Of a stretch of 64,000 nt of DNA, positions 25,801 to 35,741 are shown piece after piece. The stretch is from Verrucomicrobiaceae bacterium. Its GTDB lineage: Bacteria > Pseudomonadota > Gammaproteobacteria > Pseudomonadales > CAMLJR01. The position numbers were made by a program, and so were the translations under genes. Below the pieces are notes generated by a model. It was given only the letters and a program-made list of their open reading frames with translations. It ran no database searches and had not been told where the DNA came from. The stretch spans positions 124,001-188,000 of the forward strand of contig JAQGNY010000040.1 in NCBI GenBank assembly GCA_028293825.1. Reading direction: 5' to 3'. Every line of letters begins with the position of its first letter. Position 1 is the first letter of the stretch.

Positions 25801-26566
25801 CGGCGGCGCTAACGCCGAAACCAATGTCATCGACGTACGCGACGTAACGATGCGCTACGGCGACCGTTTGATTCAAAGCAATTTGAATTTTCCGATTCGG
25901 CGCGGCGATATTTTCGTCATCATGGGCGGCAGTGGTTGCGGCAAAAGCACGCTGCTAAAACATATGATCGGTTTGCAGCAACCGGCCGCCGGTGAAATTC
26001 TAGTCGAAGGTAAAAACTTTTTTACTGCAACGCCGGAACAGCAATTAGCGATGCGCCGCAACTGGGGCATCACCTATCAACTGGGCGGCCTCTTCAGCGA
26101 TTTAACGCTGGCGGAAAATATCGCCGTGCCGTTGCAGCAGTACACGCAATTTTCAGTCGCGGAAATTCGCGACACCGCCGCGTATAAATTGGCGCTGGTC
26201 GGTCTCGCCGGTTTCGATGATTTTTATCCCGCTGAAATCAGCGGCGGCATGCAGAAACGCGCGGCACTGGCGCGCGCGATTGCACTCGATCCCGAATTAT
26301 TATTTTTCGACGAACCGTCGGCCGGGCTCGATCCGCTCAGCTCGCAACGGCTCGATGAATTGATCGTGCAAATTCGCGAATCGATGGGCGGCACCGTGGT
26401 TATTGTTACGCATGAACTGGCGAGTATTTTTGCGATCGCCACCAACTCGGTATTTCTCGATGCCGACAGCAAAACGCAACTCGACTACGGCCCGCCGCGC
26501 GAATTGCTGCATAACAGTGAGCACGAAGTCGTGCGGCGCTTTTTAGCGCGAGGAGAAAAACCATGA
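25781..26566 (+). CDS. MlaF-type ABC transporter ATPase
   Basis: 261 residues. Walker A 'GGSGCGKSTLLKHMIGL', Q-loop 'GGLFSDLTLAENIA', signature 'SGGMQKRAALARAI' and Walker B 'LLFFDEPSAGLDP' are intact. 'SGGMQKR' is the form of the Mla/Ttg2 ATPases. It drives the preceding permease. Its stop overlaps the MCE gene start (ATGA). Confidence 0.9.
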   Translation: MTNSSSDGGANAETNVIDVRDVTMRYGDRLIQSNLNFPIRRGDIFVIMGGSGCGKSTLLKHMIGLQQPAAGEILVEGKNFFTATPEQQLAMRRNWGITYQLGGLFSDLTLAENIAVPLQQYTQFSVAEIRDTAAYKLALVGLAGFDDFYPAEISGGMQKRAALARAIALDPELLFFDEPSAGLDPLSSQRLDELIVQIRESMGGTVVIVTHELASIFAIATNSVFLDADSKTQLDYGPPRELLHNSEHEVVRRFLARGEKP

Positions 26567-27528
26567 GCCGCAACGCCAATCCCGTTACCGTCGGCGCCTT
26601 CGTCGTCGGCACACTGCTGCTGGCTTTTTTGATGCTGCTATTTTTTAGCGGTGGTCATTGGTGGAGCAAACGCGATCGCTACGTGCTGATTTACGACACG
26701 TCGATCAAAGGGCTGAATATCGGCGCACCGGTAACCATCAAGGGCGTAAAAATTGGCGAAGTCACCGACATCAAAGCGCGTATGTATGGCGATTCGCTCA
26801 GCATCTTTAACACTGTTACTGTCGATATCGATCCGAAAATGCTCGAGCGCGACGGCGAGCGCGACGGTGGTGAGCTGATCGATGAATTAATTAAGCGCGG
26901 CCTGTGCGCGCAATTACGGCTGCAAAGTTTGCTCACCGGATTGCTGTATGTCGATGTCGATTTTCATCCCGATAAAATTGCGCAAATTAAAAAAATTCCA
27001 TCGCCCTATAAACAAATACCGACAACGCCGACCGACCTTGAACAACTCACGCGCGACCTCGAATCAATCGATGTGAATAAGCTCGGCGAGAACCTGCAGC
27101 AAATCGTCAACGGCGTAAATCAATTCGTCAACGATTCGTCGCTGCAGAATTTAGTAAAAAATGTCGAGGAAACTTTGATAGCCGTGCGCACGTCCGCCGA
27201 TGCGGTGAAGCTGCAGGCTAATCGTTTTGGCAATGCGGTAATTCCGCTGGCAGAACACGGCGATCAAACCGTGGTGGAATTAAATCGCGCGTTGCCTGAA
27301 ATGACCGTCAAACTCGATCAAACGCTGGCGGCGTTGCAACAAACCGCAGCGGCGTTGCAGCAGACCTCGGCCAATACCACTTATCTCACCTCGGAAGATT
27401 CGCCGCTGCTGTATCGAATCGAAGCGGCAGCGGCCAGCGTCAACGGCGCCGCCGAACAAGTGCGCCGCTTAACCGATACGTTAGAACATCATCCCGAAGC
27501 GCTGATCTACGGCAAGCAGGAGAAATAA
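26563..27528 (+). CDS. MlaD-type MCE-domain protein
   Basis: 321 residues. One N-terminal membrane helix ('VTVGAFVVGTLLLAFLMLLF') anchors a periplasmic MCE domain ('YDTSIKGLNIGAPVTIKGVK', 'SLLTGLLYVDVDF'). A long helical C-terminal region has heptad-like 'TLAALQQTAAALQQTSANTT', which could form a tunnel or coiled coil as in longer MCE proteins. It binds the lipid carried between membranes. There is a two-base gap to the lipoprotein gene. Confidence 0.88.
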   Translation: MSRNANPVTVGAFVVGTLLLAFLMLLFFSGGHWWSKRDRYVLIYDTSIKGLNIGAPVTIKGVKIGEVTDIKARMYGDSLSIFNTVTVDIDPKMLERDGERDGGELIDELIKRGLCAQLRLQSLLTGLLYVDVDFHPDKIAQIKKIPSPYKQIPTTPTDLEQLTRDLESIDVNKLGENLQQIVNGVNQFVNDSSLQNLVKNVEETLIAVRTSADAVKLQANRFGNAVIPLAEHGDQTVVELNRALPEMTVKLDQTLAALQQTAAALQQTSANTTYLTSEDSPLLYRIEAAAASVNGAAEQVRRLTDTLEHHPEALIYGKQEK

Positions 27529-27530
27529 TC

Positions 27531-28103
27531 GTGAACATCTCGCATAAATCCATCTGCCTGATCGCCTTATCCATTGTGCTGAGCGCCTGTATCGGCGGCC
27601 GCAGCGCGATGCCGGATTATCATTTATTAACCGCGCGCGCGACGCCAGCCACGACTACGCCGACTAACACCATTACGATCGGTGTGGGTCCGGTGCATGT
27701 TGCGCAGTTTTTAAATCGCCCACAAATCGTTACACATGCCGGCGGCGTCGCGTTGCAATTAAACGATTCGCAGCGCTGGGGCGAACCGCTGGAGCAGGGG
27801 ATTCAACGGGTGCTGATGCAAAATATTTCCACGCTGACCGGCGCCGAAACCCGCAATTTTCCCTGGCGTCAAAATTTAACGCCGGATTATGCAGTGCGCA
27901 TCGAAGTGGCGGACCTGGATCAATTGAAAGATGGCGCGGTATTACTCGATGTGAGTTGGGCACTGGAAGATTTGAAAAACGCGCACATTATAAAAACGCA
28001 GCAAGAGCAATTGCGCGGCAATGGCAGTGGTTCGTTGGCGGAATCGTATAGCAACTTGCTCGCTGAGCTCGCGCAACACATCACCGCGCAACTCCCCAAA
28101 TAA
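27531..28103 (+). CDS. ABC-type transport auxiliary lipoprotein (PqiC-like)
   Basis: 190 residues with a GTG start. The signal peptide ends in a lipobox 'LSACIGG'. The mature domain has 'PDYHLLTAR', 'TIGVGPVHVAQFLNRPQIVT' and 'AEDLKNAHII'-like spacing (WALEDLKNAHIIKTQ) of the ABC_trans_aux family. PqiC-like lipoproteins sit at the outer membrane and complete MCE transport systems. It is the last gene of the four-gene operon. Confidence 0.82.
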   Translation: MNISHKSICLIALSIVLSACIGGRSAMPDYHLLTARATPATTTPTNTITIGVGPVHVAQFLNRPQIVTHAGGVALQLNDSQRWGEPLEQGIQRVLMQNISTLTGAETRNFPWRQNLTPDYAVRIEVADLDQLKDGAVLLDVSWALEDLKNAHIIKTQQEQLRGNGSGSLAESYSNLLAELAQHITAQLPK

Positions 28104-28131
28104 CGACGCATAAACAATTAAATAAATCGGT

Positions 28132-28161
28132 GCGAGCAAATGCAGATATTAAATTGCTCGC
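28132..28161. terminator. Hairpin between convergent genes
   Basis: Arms GCGAGCAA and TTGCTCGC with a 14-base AT-rich loop lie between the lipoprotein stop and the DUF1348 stop. No long T-run follows. Confidence 0.35.
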
Positions 28162-28168
28162 GAATTAA

Positions 28169-28645
28169 TTAAAGCCCCAGCTCAGATAAACCGGCGTGAT
28201 CGTCCGGGCGCCGTCCCAACGGCCAGCGAAATAAACGCTCGGCTTCGGTGATCGGCAAATCATTGATGCTCGCGAGCCGCCGCTGCATTAAACCGTCCGC
28301 ATCGAACTCCCAATTTTCATTGCCGTAAGAGCGAAACCAATTGGTTGAATCGTCGTGCCACTCGTAGGCAAAACGCACGGCGATACGCGCACCGTCGAAC
28401 GCCCACAATTCTTTAATTAATCGATACTCAATTTCCTTCGCCCATTTGCGCGTCAGAAATTGCACGATCAGATCGCGCCCAGTAATAAATTCGGCACGAT
28501 TGCGCCAGGCACTATCGACGGTATATGCCAGTGCAACACGCGCCGGATCGCGTGAATTCCACGCGTCCTCGGCGAGTCGAGCTTTTTGTATCGCTGTGTC
28601 GCGAGTGAATGGCGGCAATGGCGGACGCGCGTTAGTAGCTGACAT
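28169..28645 (-). CDS. NTF2-like protein, DUF1348 family
   Basis: 158 residues from the ATG at 28645, with GGAG seven bases before it. '[20 protein letters not shown]', '[18 protein letters not shown]', '[20 protein letters not shown]' and '[11 protein letters not shown]' are the conserved DUF1348 segments. The fold is NTF2/SnoaL-like. Function not established. Confidence 0.88.
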   Translation of the reverse strand: MSATNARPPLPPFTRDTAIQKARLAEDAWNSRDPARVALAYTVDSAWRNRAEFITGRDLIVQFLTRKWAKEIEYRLIKELWAFDGARIAVRFAYEWHDDSTNWFRSYGNENWEFDADGLMQRRLASINDLPITEAERLFRWPLGRRPDDHAGLSELGL

Positions 28646-28737
28646 GCTGTGCTCCAAATAATTTATACGTAACTCAAACCAATCGTTAAAAAGTCGCGAT
28701 GTTTAAAATAGTCGGCATTTTCCATTTAACGATTGCA

Positions 28738-29811
28738 TCACTGCGACTGCTCGAACGATTTGTTGTCGGCGCGCTGCTGTACCCAATCTCTGAGTAACGC
28801 GAAACCGACTGCGAGAAAAGTCGGGCCGAGAAAAACACCGAGCAAGCCGAAACTCATCGCACCGCCCAACACGCCGAGCATAATTAATAAAAACGGCAGA
28901 TTGGCACCTTTGCCGATCAACATCGGTTTGATCACGTTATCCGCCATGCTGACAATCAACATGCCCCACAGCGCCATGAAAATTGCCCAGCCGGTGTGAC
29001 CTTCGTGATAAAGCCAAAATGCCGCCGGGCCCCACAATAGCGCCGGCCCAAACGGCACCAGCGATAACACCGCGGTCCCCAATGCCAGCGCCACCACCAT
29101 CGGTACACCCGCAATAGCAAAACCGATACCGGCGAGAATTCCCTGCGCTGCCGCCGTGCCGAGAATCCCGAACACCACGCTTTTCACGGTATTCGCCGCC
29201 ACATGCAGCAGCTCTACCCCGCGCGTGCCGGCGATATGAAACAGCGTGCCCTCCAGCCAATAACGACCGCGCTCGCCGCCAACATAAAAAAAGAATACTA
29301 AGATGCAGCTCAGCAATAGCACGCCGAAACCCTGGCCCGCCGATTTGCCCATCTGCAATAAAAATGTGCTCATCCACATCAAACCGTTGCGCACCTGCCG
29401 CAACACCTCGGGATCGCCCTCGCCCAATGCGTGCCACTGCTCGCCCAATTTTGTGCCGACGTACGGCAAACCGGTGACCCAGCTTGGCAGCGCGGGCAAG
29501 CCACTTTCCATTTGCAGGCGCAGCTGCTCATACAGTTCGTTGGCCTGCGCGGCGAACGCAATCAATGCAAATATCAACGGCAGCACGATCAACACCAGCA
29601 TCGAGCCCACTAATAAAGAGGACGCCAGCATTTTGCGATTGCCCAGGCGCCGACTCAGCCGCAAAAAAATGCCCCACGTCGTGAACGACATAATCGCCGC
29701 CCATAACAGCGCCGGTGCAAAGGGCGCAATAATCAGCGCGCAGCCGCCGATCAAAATACCCAGCGCGAGCAGCACCGCCGTCTGCTCCCACAACTGATTT
29801 TTCGTCATCAA
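28738..29811 (-). CDS. AI-2E family transporter (inner-membrane permease)
   Basis: 357 residues with about eight membrane helices. 'PFAPALLWAAIMSFTTWGIF' near the N-terminus and 'GIGFAIAGVPMVVALALGTA', 'LVPFGPALLWGPAAFWLY', 'LLIMLGVLGGAMSFGLLGVF' near the C-terminus are typical. Family members export or import small molecules or ions; the link to AI-2 holds for only a few. It is a single gene with a weak ribosome site and a double Met start. Confidence 0.88.
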   Translation of the reverse strand: MMTKNQLWEQTAVLLALGILIGGCALIIAPFAPALLWAAIMSFTTWGIFLRLSRRLGNRKMLASSLLVGSMLVLIVLPLIFALIAFAAQANELYEQLRLQMESGLPALPSWVTGLPYVGTKLGEQWHALGEGDPEVLRQVRNGLMWMSTFLLQMGKSAGQGFGVLLLSCILVFFFYVGGERGRYWLEGTLFHIAGTRGVELLHVAANTVKSVVFGILGTAAAQGILAGIGFAIAGVPMVVALALGTAVLSLVPFGPALLWGPAAFWLYHEGHTGWAIFMALWGMLIVSMADNVIKPMLIGKGANLPFLLIMLGVLGGAMSFGLLGVFLGPTFLAVGFALLRDWVQQRADNKSFEQSQ

Positions 29812-30007
29812 ACCCGTTCCTTAATACCGCCACAATCGGCGACTCCACCCTACCGTCACCGTCGATATCACGCAACCGCAACACGGCGATCGTCGCGATC
29901 CATGACCACAACAATCAATGCACCATAGTCAATGCACAACAAACCGCCGCAAAATTCGCAACGCTCGATTACACTAAAACTTCAATTTTTACTGCGGTGA
30001 AAATGCA

Positions 30008-30733
30008 ATGCATGCAGAACATCTTGTCGCCCATCGCGGCTGGCAGCGTCGCTATCCTGAAAATACATTAGTCGCGGTGCGCGGCGCACTCGAAGCCGGC
30101 GCACGCTATGTCGAAGTTGATGTGCAGCTCAGCGCCGATCGCGAGCCGGTGCTATTTCACGATCGCACGCTGACACGAATCTGCAAACAGCGCGGCGCCA
30201 TTCACGTGCACGATTACAAAACACTGCAACAATTTTCGGCGTATGAGCCTGAGCGTTTCGGCGAAAAATTTCTCGGCACGCCGATTCCGCATTTGCGCGA
30301 CTTGGTTGCATTGTTAGCTGAGTTCCCCGACGCACATTTATATTTGGAAATAAAACGCACCGCCGTTCTGAAATTCGGCAACGCTGTAGTTTACGACGCC
30401 GTGCTTGCGCACATCGACGCATTGCGCGAGCGCTGCACGTTGATTAGTTTCGCGCACGCTTTTTTACAGTACGCCACAGAACAAAGCTGGCCACGCGTCG
30501 GCCCGGTATTAAATAGCTGGCAAGAAATAGAAACTGCAGCGATCGCGCAATTGAAACCGGATGTTATATTTTGCGATACGTTGCAATTGCCGGCCGGCGA
30601 TTTACACGCAATTCGGTTTTCGTTGGTGGTCTACGAAGTCCAAGATGTCGCCATCGCCAACGATTTATTAAAGCGCGGCATCGCGCGCGTCGAAACATTT
30701 ACCGTCGGCGAATTATTGGTTGCGGAAGTATGA
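30008..30733 (+). CDS. Glycerophosphodiester phosphodiesterase (cytosolic, UgpQ-like)
   Basis: 241 residues without a signal peptide. 'LVAHRGWQRRYPENTLVAVR' holds the catalytic His/Arg and Glu, 'YVEVDVQLSADREPVLFHD' the metal-binding acids and second His, and 'LYLEIK' a further Glu. It hydrolyses glycerophosphodiesters to glycerol 3-phosphate. The stop overlaps the start of the next gene (ATGA), which oxidises the likely product. Confidence 0.9.
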   Translation: MHAEHLVAHRGWQRRYPENTLVAVRGALEAGARYVEVDVQLSADREPVLFHDRTLTRICKQRGAIHVHDYKTLQQFSAYEPERFGEKFLGTPIPHLRDLVALLAEFPDAHLYLEIKRTAVLKFGNAVVYDAVLAHIDALRERCTLISFAHAFLQYATEQSWPRVGPVLNSWQEIETAAIAQLKPDVIFCDTLQLPAGDLHAIRFSLVVYEVQDVAIANDLLKRGIARVETFTVGELLVAEV

Positions 30734-31857
30734 ATTTGCCGATCGGCGAACTATTCGATGTCGCCGTCATTGGCGGCGGCATTCAAGGCGCCGGCGTTGC
30801 GCGCGAAGCAGTCGCGGCGGGTTATCGCACATTGTTGATCGAGCGCGACGAATGGGCTGCGGCCACATCGCGCTGGTCGAGCAAATTAATTCACGGCGGT
30901 TTACGTTATTTGGAAAGCGGTCAAATCGATTTGGTGTACCACAGCCTTAAAGAGCGCCAGCGTTTATTACGCGAACAACCGACACTGGTAAAACCGGTTA
31001 AATTTTTCATTCCGATTTACCGCCACACGCGACGGCGCGCGTGGCAAATTCGTGCGGGATTAAGTCTGTACGCGTTGCTCACCGGCTTGCATCCGCAGGC
31101 GCGCTTTCGCAGCATTGCGCGCGCGCACTGGGACGAGCTCGGCGGCTTGCGCACCGACGCATTGCAACATGTTTTTCAATATTGGGACGGTCAAACCGAC
31201 GACGCCGCACTGACGCGCGCGGTCGTCGACCTCGCTAAAAAAAATGGTGCGTATTGCTTACAACACAGCGAATTAGTCGCTGCGCACTTGCAAGATGATC
31301 ATCAATTTTCACTCGACATAAAAACCGCAGACGTTAACTGGCAATGTCGTGCGCGCAATATCGTTAATTCCACCGGCCCGTGGGTCAATGAATTATTAAA
31401 ACGCTGTACGCCAACGCCAGAGCAGCGGCCGATTAGTTGGGTTAAGGGCTCGCATATTTTGGTACCGACAATGAATCTGCCCGGCATTTTTTATTTGGAA
31501 GCGCCACGCGATGGCCGCGCTGTTTTTGTAATGCCGTGGCAGGGAAAAACATTGATTGGCACCACCGAGGTCGAAATCGATACGCCGCAGGCAGCGCCGA
31601 CCAATGATGAGATTAAATATTTGCTGGAAACTGCTCTGGCTTATTTTCCGACGATGAAAACTAAAATACTGGATAGCTTCGCTGGCGTGCGGGTACTACC
31701 AGTTAGCGCGGATAGTCCTTTCAGTCGTGCGCGTGAAAGCGTGCTGACCAAATATTCTGAAAATGGCGCCGCACTTATTAGCATTTATGGCGGCAAGCTA
31801 ACCACGTACCGGCATAGCGCACTGCAAGTATTGAAATTACTGAGAACCGATAAGTGA
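30730..31857 (+). CDS. Short FAD-dependent glycerol-3-phosphate dehydrogenase-like protein
   Basis: 375 residues from the ATG overlapping the upstream stop; the frame extends upstream inside the diesterase gene but that part is out of frame with it. 'DVAVIGGGIQGAGVAREAVA' is the FAD site. 'SRWSSKLIHGGLRYLESGQI' is the GlpD signature, and 'GVRVLPVSAD' and 'ISIYGGKLTTYRHSA' the C-terminal part of the core. Full GlpD proteins have about 500 residues with an extra helical domain that is absent here. It probably oxidises glycerol 3-phosphate released by its partner. Confidence 0.8.
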   Translation: MNLPIGELFDVAVIGGGIQGAGVAREAVAAGYRTLLIERDEWAAATSRWSSKLIHGGLRYLESGQIDLVYHSLKERQRLLREQPTLVKPVKFFIPIYRHTRRRAWQIRAGLSLYALLTGLHPQARFRSIARAHWDELGGLRTDALQHVFQYWDGQTDDAALTRAVVDLAKKNGAYCLQHSELVAAHLQDDHQFSLDIKTADVNWQCRARNIVNSTGPWVNELLKRCTPTPEQRPISWVKGSHILVPTMNLPGIFYLEAPRDGRAVFVMPWQGKTLIGTTEVEIDTPQAAPTNDEIKYLLETALAYFPTMKTKILDSFAGVRVLPVSADSPFSRARESVLTKYSENGAALISIYGGKLTTYRHSALQVLKLLRTDK

Positions 31858-32656
31858 ATTTATCAAAAAAATTATGAGTTAATTTTAAGAAACCAATTAA
31901 TTTTCGTTCCATTTAAACAACTCTCTACCCGCTAAAATTCTTGTGTAAATCAAATTTATTAGTAATTTAAAATACGACTGCGCAAAGAATATCGTGCGGC
32001 ACCTAAGCGTGTAACTGCAAAGTCACCACCGCCTTAGCGACAATAATTTTTCAAGAAATGATGGAAACGACAGTGGTCTTATCCCGTCAGCTCACGCATA
32101 GCTTGCACTGCTGAATGCAAGTGCCTGCGTTGTTATCGAATACTTAGGCAAGTACAGCATCGGATATTAATAATGCGTCCCATCTTTTCTTCTCTCCATT
32201 GACGGCGTGCAAATAATCAAACGTGCCACGCCGACTATATTTTTTAAAATCTGAGTACATTCGAGCCAATGCACTTCCATAACATCGCATACCGATCTTC
32301 ATCGGCTCACAGAGCCGACGATACTGTTACTAAAAATTTTGCGGTGCCGCAGGCGAATTCATTTTTTGAAAACGAATCAATGTCCGCATCGGACCGGATA
32401 TCCGGCGTAATAATTCAAAGAGCTATTTGCCCCGAGGTAAAATTAATCGCGGGTACCGTCAACACAGTTTGGAGAAGTTTTTCGCTTCCAAAACGATTAC
32501 CTCGCGCCACCGATTACGAAGATTCACATGCACGGTATAAAAACCACGACTTCTATAGCCCGAAATTTTTATGCTATTTCTATACTGGACCCTATACTTC
32601 AGCCATATTCAACGAACCGAGGTGGAATTAGCAGTTTTATTCCTTACATAAAATTT
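31858..32656. other. Gene-free AT-rich interval
   Basis: About 800 bases between the dehydrogenase-like gene and the Lrp-type gene. The open frames across it are unlike protein and lack ribosome sites. A small inverted pair, CTTGCA and TGCAAG, lies at 32101-32121. I see no clear promoter or RNA. Confidence 0.5.
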
Positions 32657-33136
32657 ATGGCGACTATAGATATAAATGAAAAGGACATCGCCATACTGCG
32701 ATTATTGCAACAGGATGCAAGCCTGACTTCCACAGCAATTGCGGAACGTCTAAATATTTCACAATCGCCATGCTGGCGGCGCATCAATCACATCGAACAA
32801 CAGGGCTTGATTCAACGCCGTGTTGCGGTGCTTGATCGAATCAAACTCGGCATCGATTTAGTGGCATTTGCAACGCTCAATTTGACTGATTTTGCTGCCG
32901 ATAAAATCAAACAATTCGAGCGCGAGATTTTTGCGTTCCCGGAAATCGTGGAATGCTATGCGATGACCGGCGCGTGGAATTACATGCTGAAAATCATCAC
33001 GCGCGATGTGCAACAACATGAGCGCTTCGTTCGCGAGCATCTGCTGACGATGCCGCTGATTCGCGACATTCATTCGCATATCGCCGTTACTGAAATCAAA
33101 AACACCACCGAATTGCCGCTCGATACGCAGCGCTGA
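32657..33136 (+). CDS. Lrp/AsnC-family transcriptional regulator
   Basis: 159 residues from the ATG at 32657 (MATIDINEKDIAILRLLQQD). The helix-turn-helix is 'SLTSTAIAERLNISQSPCWR', followed by 'RRVAVLDRIKLGIDLVAFA' and the RAM ligand-binding domain ('ECYAMTGAWNYMLKIITRDV'). Such proteins sense amino acids and control transport or metabolism genes. The usual divergent partner is not evident, since the upstream neighbour is 800 bases away. Confidence 0.9.
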   Translation: MATIDINEKDIAILRLLQQDASLTSTAIAERLNISQSPCWRRINHIEQQGLIQRRVAVLDRIKLGIDLVAFATLNLTDFAADKIKQFEREIFAFPEIVECYAMTGAWNYMLKIITRDVQQHERFVREHLLTMPLIRDIHSHIAVTEIKNTTELPLDTQR

Positions 33137-33205
33137 AAAGCGAAGCCTGTACAAGCGCGCTAATTTTCTAAACAATGGCCGCTCCTTCATTGCAGTTGTA
33201 GCGCG

Positions 33206-34135
33206 ATGCCTCACGATCATGGTTTCCACGGTAAGGCTCACCACGGCCACTCTCATCACGGACATTCGCATCACGATCCGCAGCGCGAAAGCCAGCGCAT
33301 CAGTTTTGCGTTTTGGCTGAATTTAAGTTTTACCATTATCGAAATCATCGGCGGCGTGCTGACCAATAGCGTCGCGATTTTATCGAATGCCATTCACGAT
33401 CTCGGCGATACGCTCGCAATTGGGTTCGGCTGGGGCGCCAGTCGCATCGCGCAACGTCACCCGGACGACGCGTACACGTACGGCTACCGACGTTTATCGT
33501 TATTGAGCGCGTTAGTGATCGGACTCACGCTGGTGGTCGGCTCGGTCATCGTTATCATTAATGCACTGCCACGCCTGTGGCAACCGCAGGAAGTGCACAG
33601 CGGCGGCATGTTTTGGCTCGCCGTGCTCGGCATCGGTATAAATGGCGCAGCGGCGTTGGGATTGCGCGGCGGTCACACCCAAAACGAAAAAGTGCTGAGC
33701 TGGCATTTGATTGAAGATGTGCTGGGCTGGGTGGCGATTTTAATTGCCAGCGTGGTCATTCATTTCACGCATTGGAATATTATCGATCCGCTGCTGAGCA
33801 TCGGCTTCACGCTGTTTATTTTATTTAACGTGCTGCGCAGTCTGCGCGAAACGCTGCAGTTGTTTCTGCAAAAATCGCCCGACGAAACTCTGACCGAGAA
33901 AATAAAAACCGAATTGCTGGCACTGCCCGGTGTTGGCAACATGCATCACGTGCATCTGTGGTCGCTCGACGGCCAGCATCATGTCCTTACCGCACATGTC
34001 GCGCTGACGCAGGATTTCAGCACAGCCGAACAATTGGCATTGAAGCAACGCATTCATCACGTGCTGGAGTCTTACGCGCTGACGCACACGACTATCGAAC
34101 TGGAATTGCCGGCGGAAGCCTGCCGCGACAACTAA
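33206..34135 (+). CDS. Cation diffusion facilitator, CzcD/ZitB-like
   Basis: 309 residues. A His-rich N-terminus (HGFHGKAHHGHSHHGHSHHD) precedes six membrane helices. The metal site in helix II is 'SNAIHDLGDTLAIG' (HxxxD), and in helix V 'WHLIEDVLGW' (HxxxD). The cytosolic C-terminal domain has 'NMHHVHLWSLDG'. It exports zinc or a similar divalent cation from the cytosol by proton exchange. Confidence 0.92.
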   Translation: MPHDHGFHGKAHHGHSHHGHSHHDPQRESQRISFAFWLNLSFTIIEIIGGVLTNSVAILSNAIHDLGDTLAIGFGWGASRIAQRHPDDAYTYGYRRLSLLSALVIGLTLVVGSVIVIINALPRLWQPQEVHSGGMFWLAVLGIGINGAAALGLRGGHTQNEKVLSWHLIEDVLGWVAILIASVVIHFTHWNIIDPLLSIGFTLFILFNVLRSLRETLQLFLQKSPDETLTEKIKTELLALPGVGNMHHVHLWSLDGQHHVLTAHVALTQDFSTAEQLALKQRIHHVLESYALTHTTIELELPAEACRDN

Positions 34136-34199
34136 ACGCACTTGTCGCGGTGCGGCGCATGCGTTTCAATACGCGAGATATTTTTTTGGAACCCCAGCC

Positions 34200-34640
34200 A
34201 TGGCGGAAATATCCACTCTCTCGTCGATCGCCCATTTAATTCAGCTCTCGGTAGCGCCGGTGTTTCTGTTAACCGGTGTCGGTTCGATATTGAGTGTGCT
34301 GGCGGGTCGCGTCGGTCGCATTGTCGATCGCGCGCGTAAACTCGAAGCGGATTTATTGCGCGTGCCCCAAAACGAGCACGCCGATATTCATTTGGAATTG
34401 CATCGTCTGTCGGGGCGCGCGCGGCTGATGTACTGGTCCATCAGCCTGTGCACGATTTGCGCGTTACTGGTCTGTACGATGATCGCTCTATTATTTATCG
34501 GCGACTTCGTGCCGGTGAATATGTCTTCCGTGGTGGCGCTACTCTTTGTCGCGGCGATGCTGTCGCTGATCTTCGGCCTGTTATGTTTTCTGCGCGAGGT
34601 GTATCTCGCCATTCGCAATCTGCGGATTGAATTGCGCTGA
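34200..34640 (+). CDS. DUF2721 membrane protein
   Basis: 146 residues with three membrane helices. '[20 protein letters not shown]' then '[10 protein letters not shown]' and '[20 protein letters not shown]' match the DUF2721 family. Function unknown. The last 60 bases overlap the 3' end of the convergent cysA gene. Confidence 0.85.
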   Translation: MAEISTLSSIAHLIQLSVAPVFLLTGVGSILSVLAGRVGRIVDRARKLEADLLRVPQNEHADIHLELHRLSGRARLMYWSISLCTICALLVCTMIALLFIGDFVPVNMSSVVALLFVAAMLSLIFGLLCFLREVYLAIRNLRIELR

Positions 34641-35741
34641 TTTAGTGCCGATTTCGCTGACGACAGTAACCGCAGCGGCGTCCTCACGCGGATAAATACG
34701 CGGATTCACCAAACGGATATATACGGTATCGCCGGTGCTGACGTTCAATGCTTGGAACTCGCGCCGCGATACTTCCACTTCGATTGTTTCATCGGTGCCG
34801 CGCGCCGGCACATCCAGTTCCAATTTATAAACCGAACCCGCGTGATGAATATGACGCACCGTTGCCGGCGGTAAATGCGGTTCGGCTTCCAGTGTTAATT
34901 CGACATCGTGCGGACGCACATATGCCGCTACCTGCTCACGCTGTCCGGCTTCGGCCGGTGCCGGCACCCGCCAACCGTCGAGATCGAGCCAGCCCTGATC
35001 GACACGGCCGTGGAAAATATTCACATCGCCGAGAAAGCGCGATACGAACGGCGTTTGCGGATGTTCGTAAACTTGTTCAGGCGTGCCGATTTGTTCGATC
35101 ACGCCTTTATTCATCACCACGATGCGGCTCGACACTTCCATCGCCTCTTCCTGATCGTGGGTGACGAAAATACTGGTGATGTGCAATTCATCGTGCAGAC
35201 GACGTAACCAACGGCGCAATTCTTTGCGCACATTTGCATCGAGCGCACCGAACGGCTCGTCGAGCAGCAATACTTTCGGCTCGACCGCCAACGCGCGCGC
35301 CAGTGCGATACGTTGACGCTGGCCACCCGACAATTGATCGGGAAAACGATCGGCCAACCAATCGAGCTGCACCAGCTTCAATAAATCAAATACTTTTTCC
35401 TTGATGACTTTTTCGGTCGGACGTTCGGCGCGCTTTTTAACGCGTAAACCGAAAGCGACATTATCGAACACTGTCATGTGACGAAATAAGGCGTAGTGCT
35501 GAAACACAAAACCGATTTCGCGCTCGCGCACATGCGAGCTGGTTTGATCTTCGCCATTCAACAAAATGCGGCCGGCGTCGGCTTGCTCGAGACCGGCAAT
35601 GATGCGCAGCAGTGAGGTTTTACCGCAGCCGGAAGGACCGAGCAACGCCACTAATTCGCCTTCGGGAATTTCCAGGCTGACATTATTCAGCGCGGTGAAA
35701 TCGCCAAATTTTTTGCTGATATTTTCGACTTGAATACTCAT
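34581..35741 (-). CDS. cysA: Sulfate/thiosulfate ABC transporter ATPase
   Basis: 386 residues from the ATG at 35741 ([15 protein letters not shown]), which overlaps the cysW stop by four bases. Walker A '[19 protein letters not shown]', signature '[15 protein letters not shown]' and Walker B '[12 protein letters not shown]' are intact. The C-terminal regulatory domain follows ('[13 protein letters not shown]'). It powers sulfate uptake through CysTW. The final 20 codons overlap the neighbouring gene on the other strand. Confidence 0.95.
   Translation of the reverse strand: MSIQVENISKKFGDFTALNNVSLEIPEGELVALLGPSGCGKTSLLRIIAGLEQADAGRILLNGEDQTSSHVREREIGFVFQHYALFRHMTVFDNVAFGLRVKKRAERPTEKVIKEKVFDLLKLVQLDWLADRFPDQLSGGQRQRIALARALAVEPKVLLLDEPFGALDANVRKELRRWLRRLHDELHITSIFVTHDQEEAMEVSSRIVVMNKGVIEQIGTPEQVYEHPQTPFVSRFLGDVNIFHGRVDQGWLDLDGWRVPAPAEAGQREQVAAYVRPHDVELTLEAEPHLPPATVRHIHHAGSVYKLELDVPARGTDETIEVEVSRREFQALNVSTGDTVYIRLVNPRIYPREDAAAVTVVSEIGTKSAQFNPQIANGEIHLAQKT

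Noticed and set aside
32269-32631. Plus-strand open frame of 120 codons before the Lrp gene
   Set aside because: Composition is not protein-like, and no ribosome site or domain is visible.
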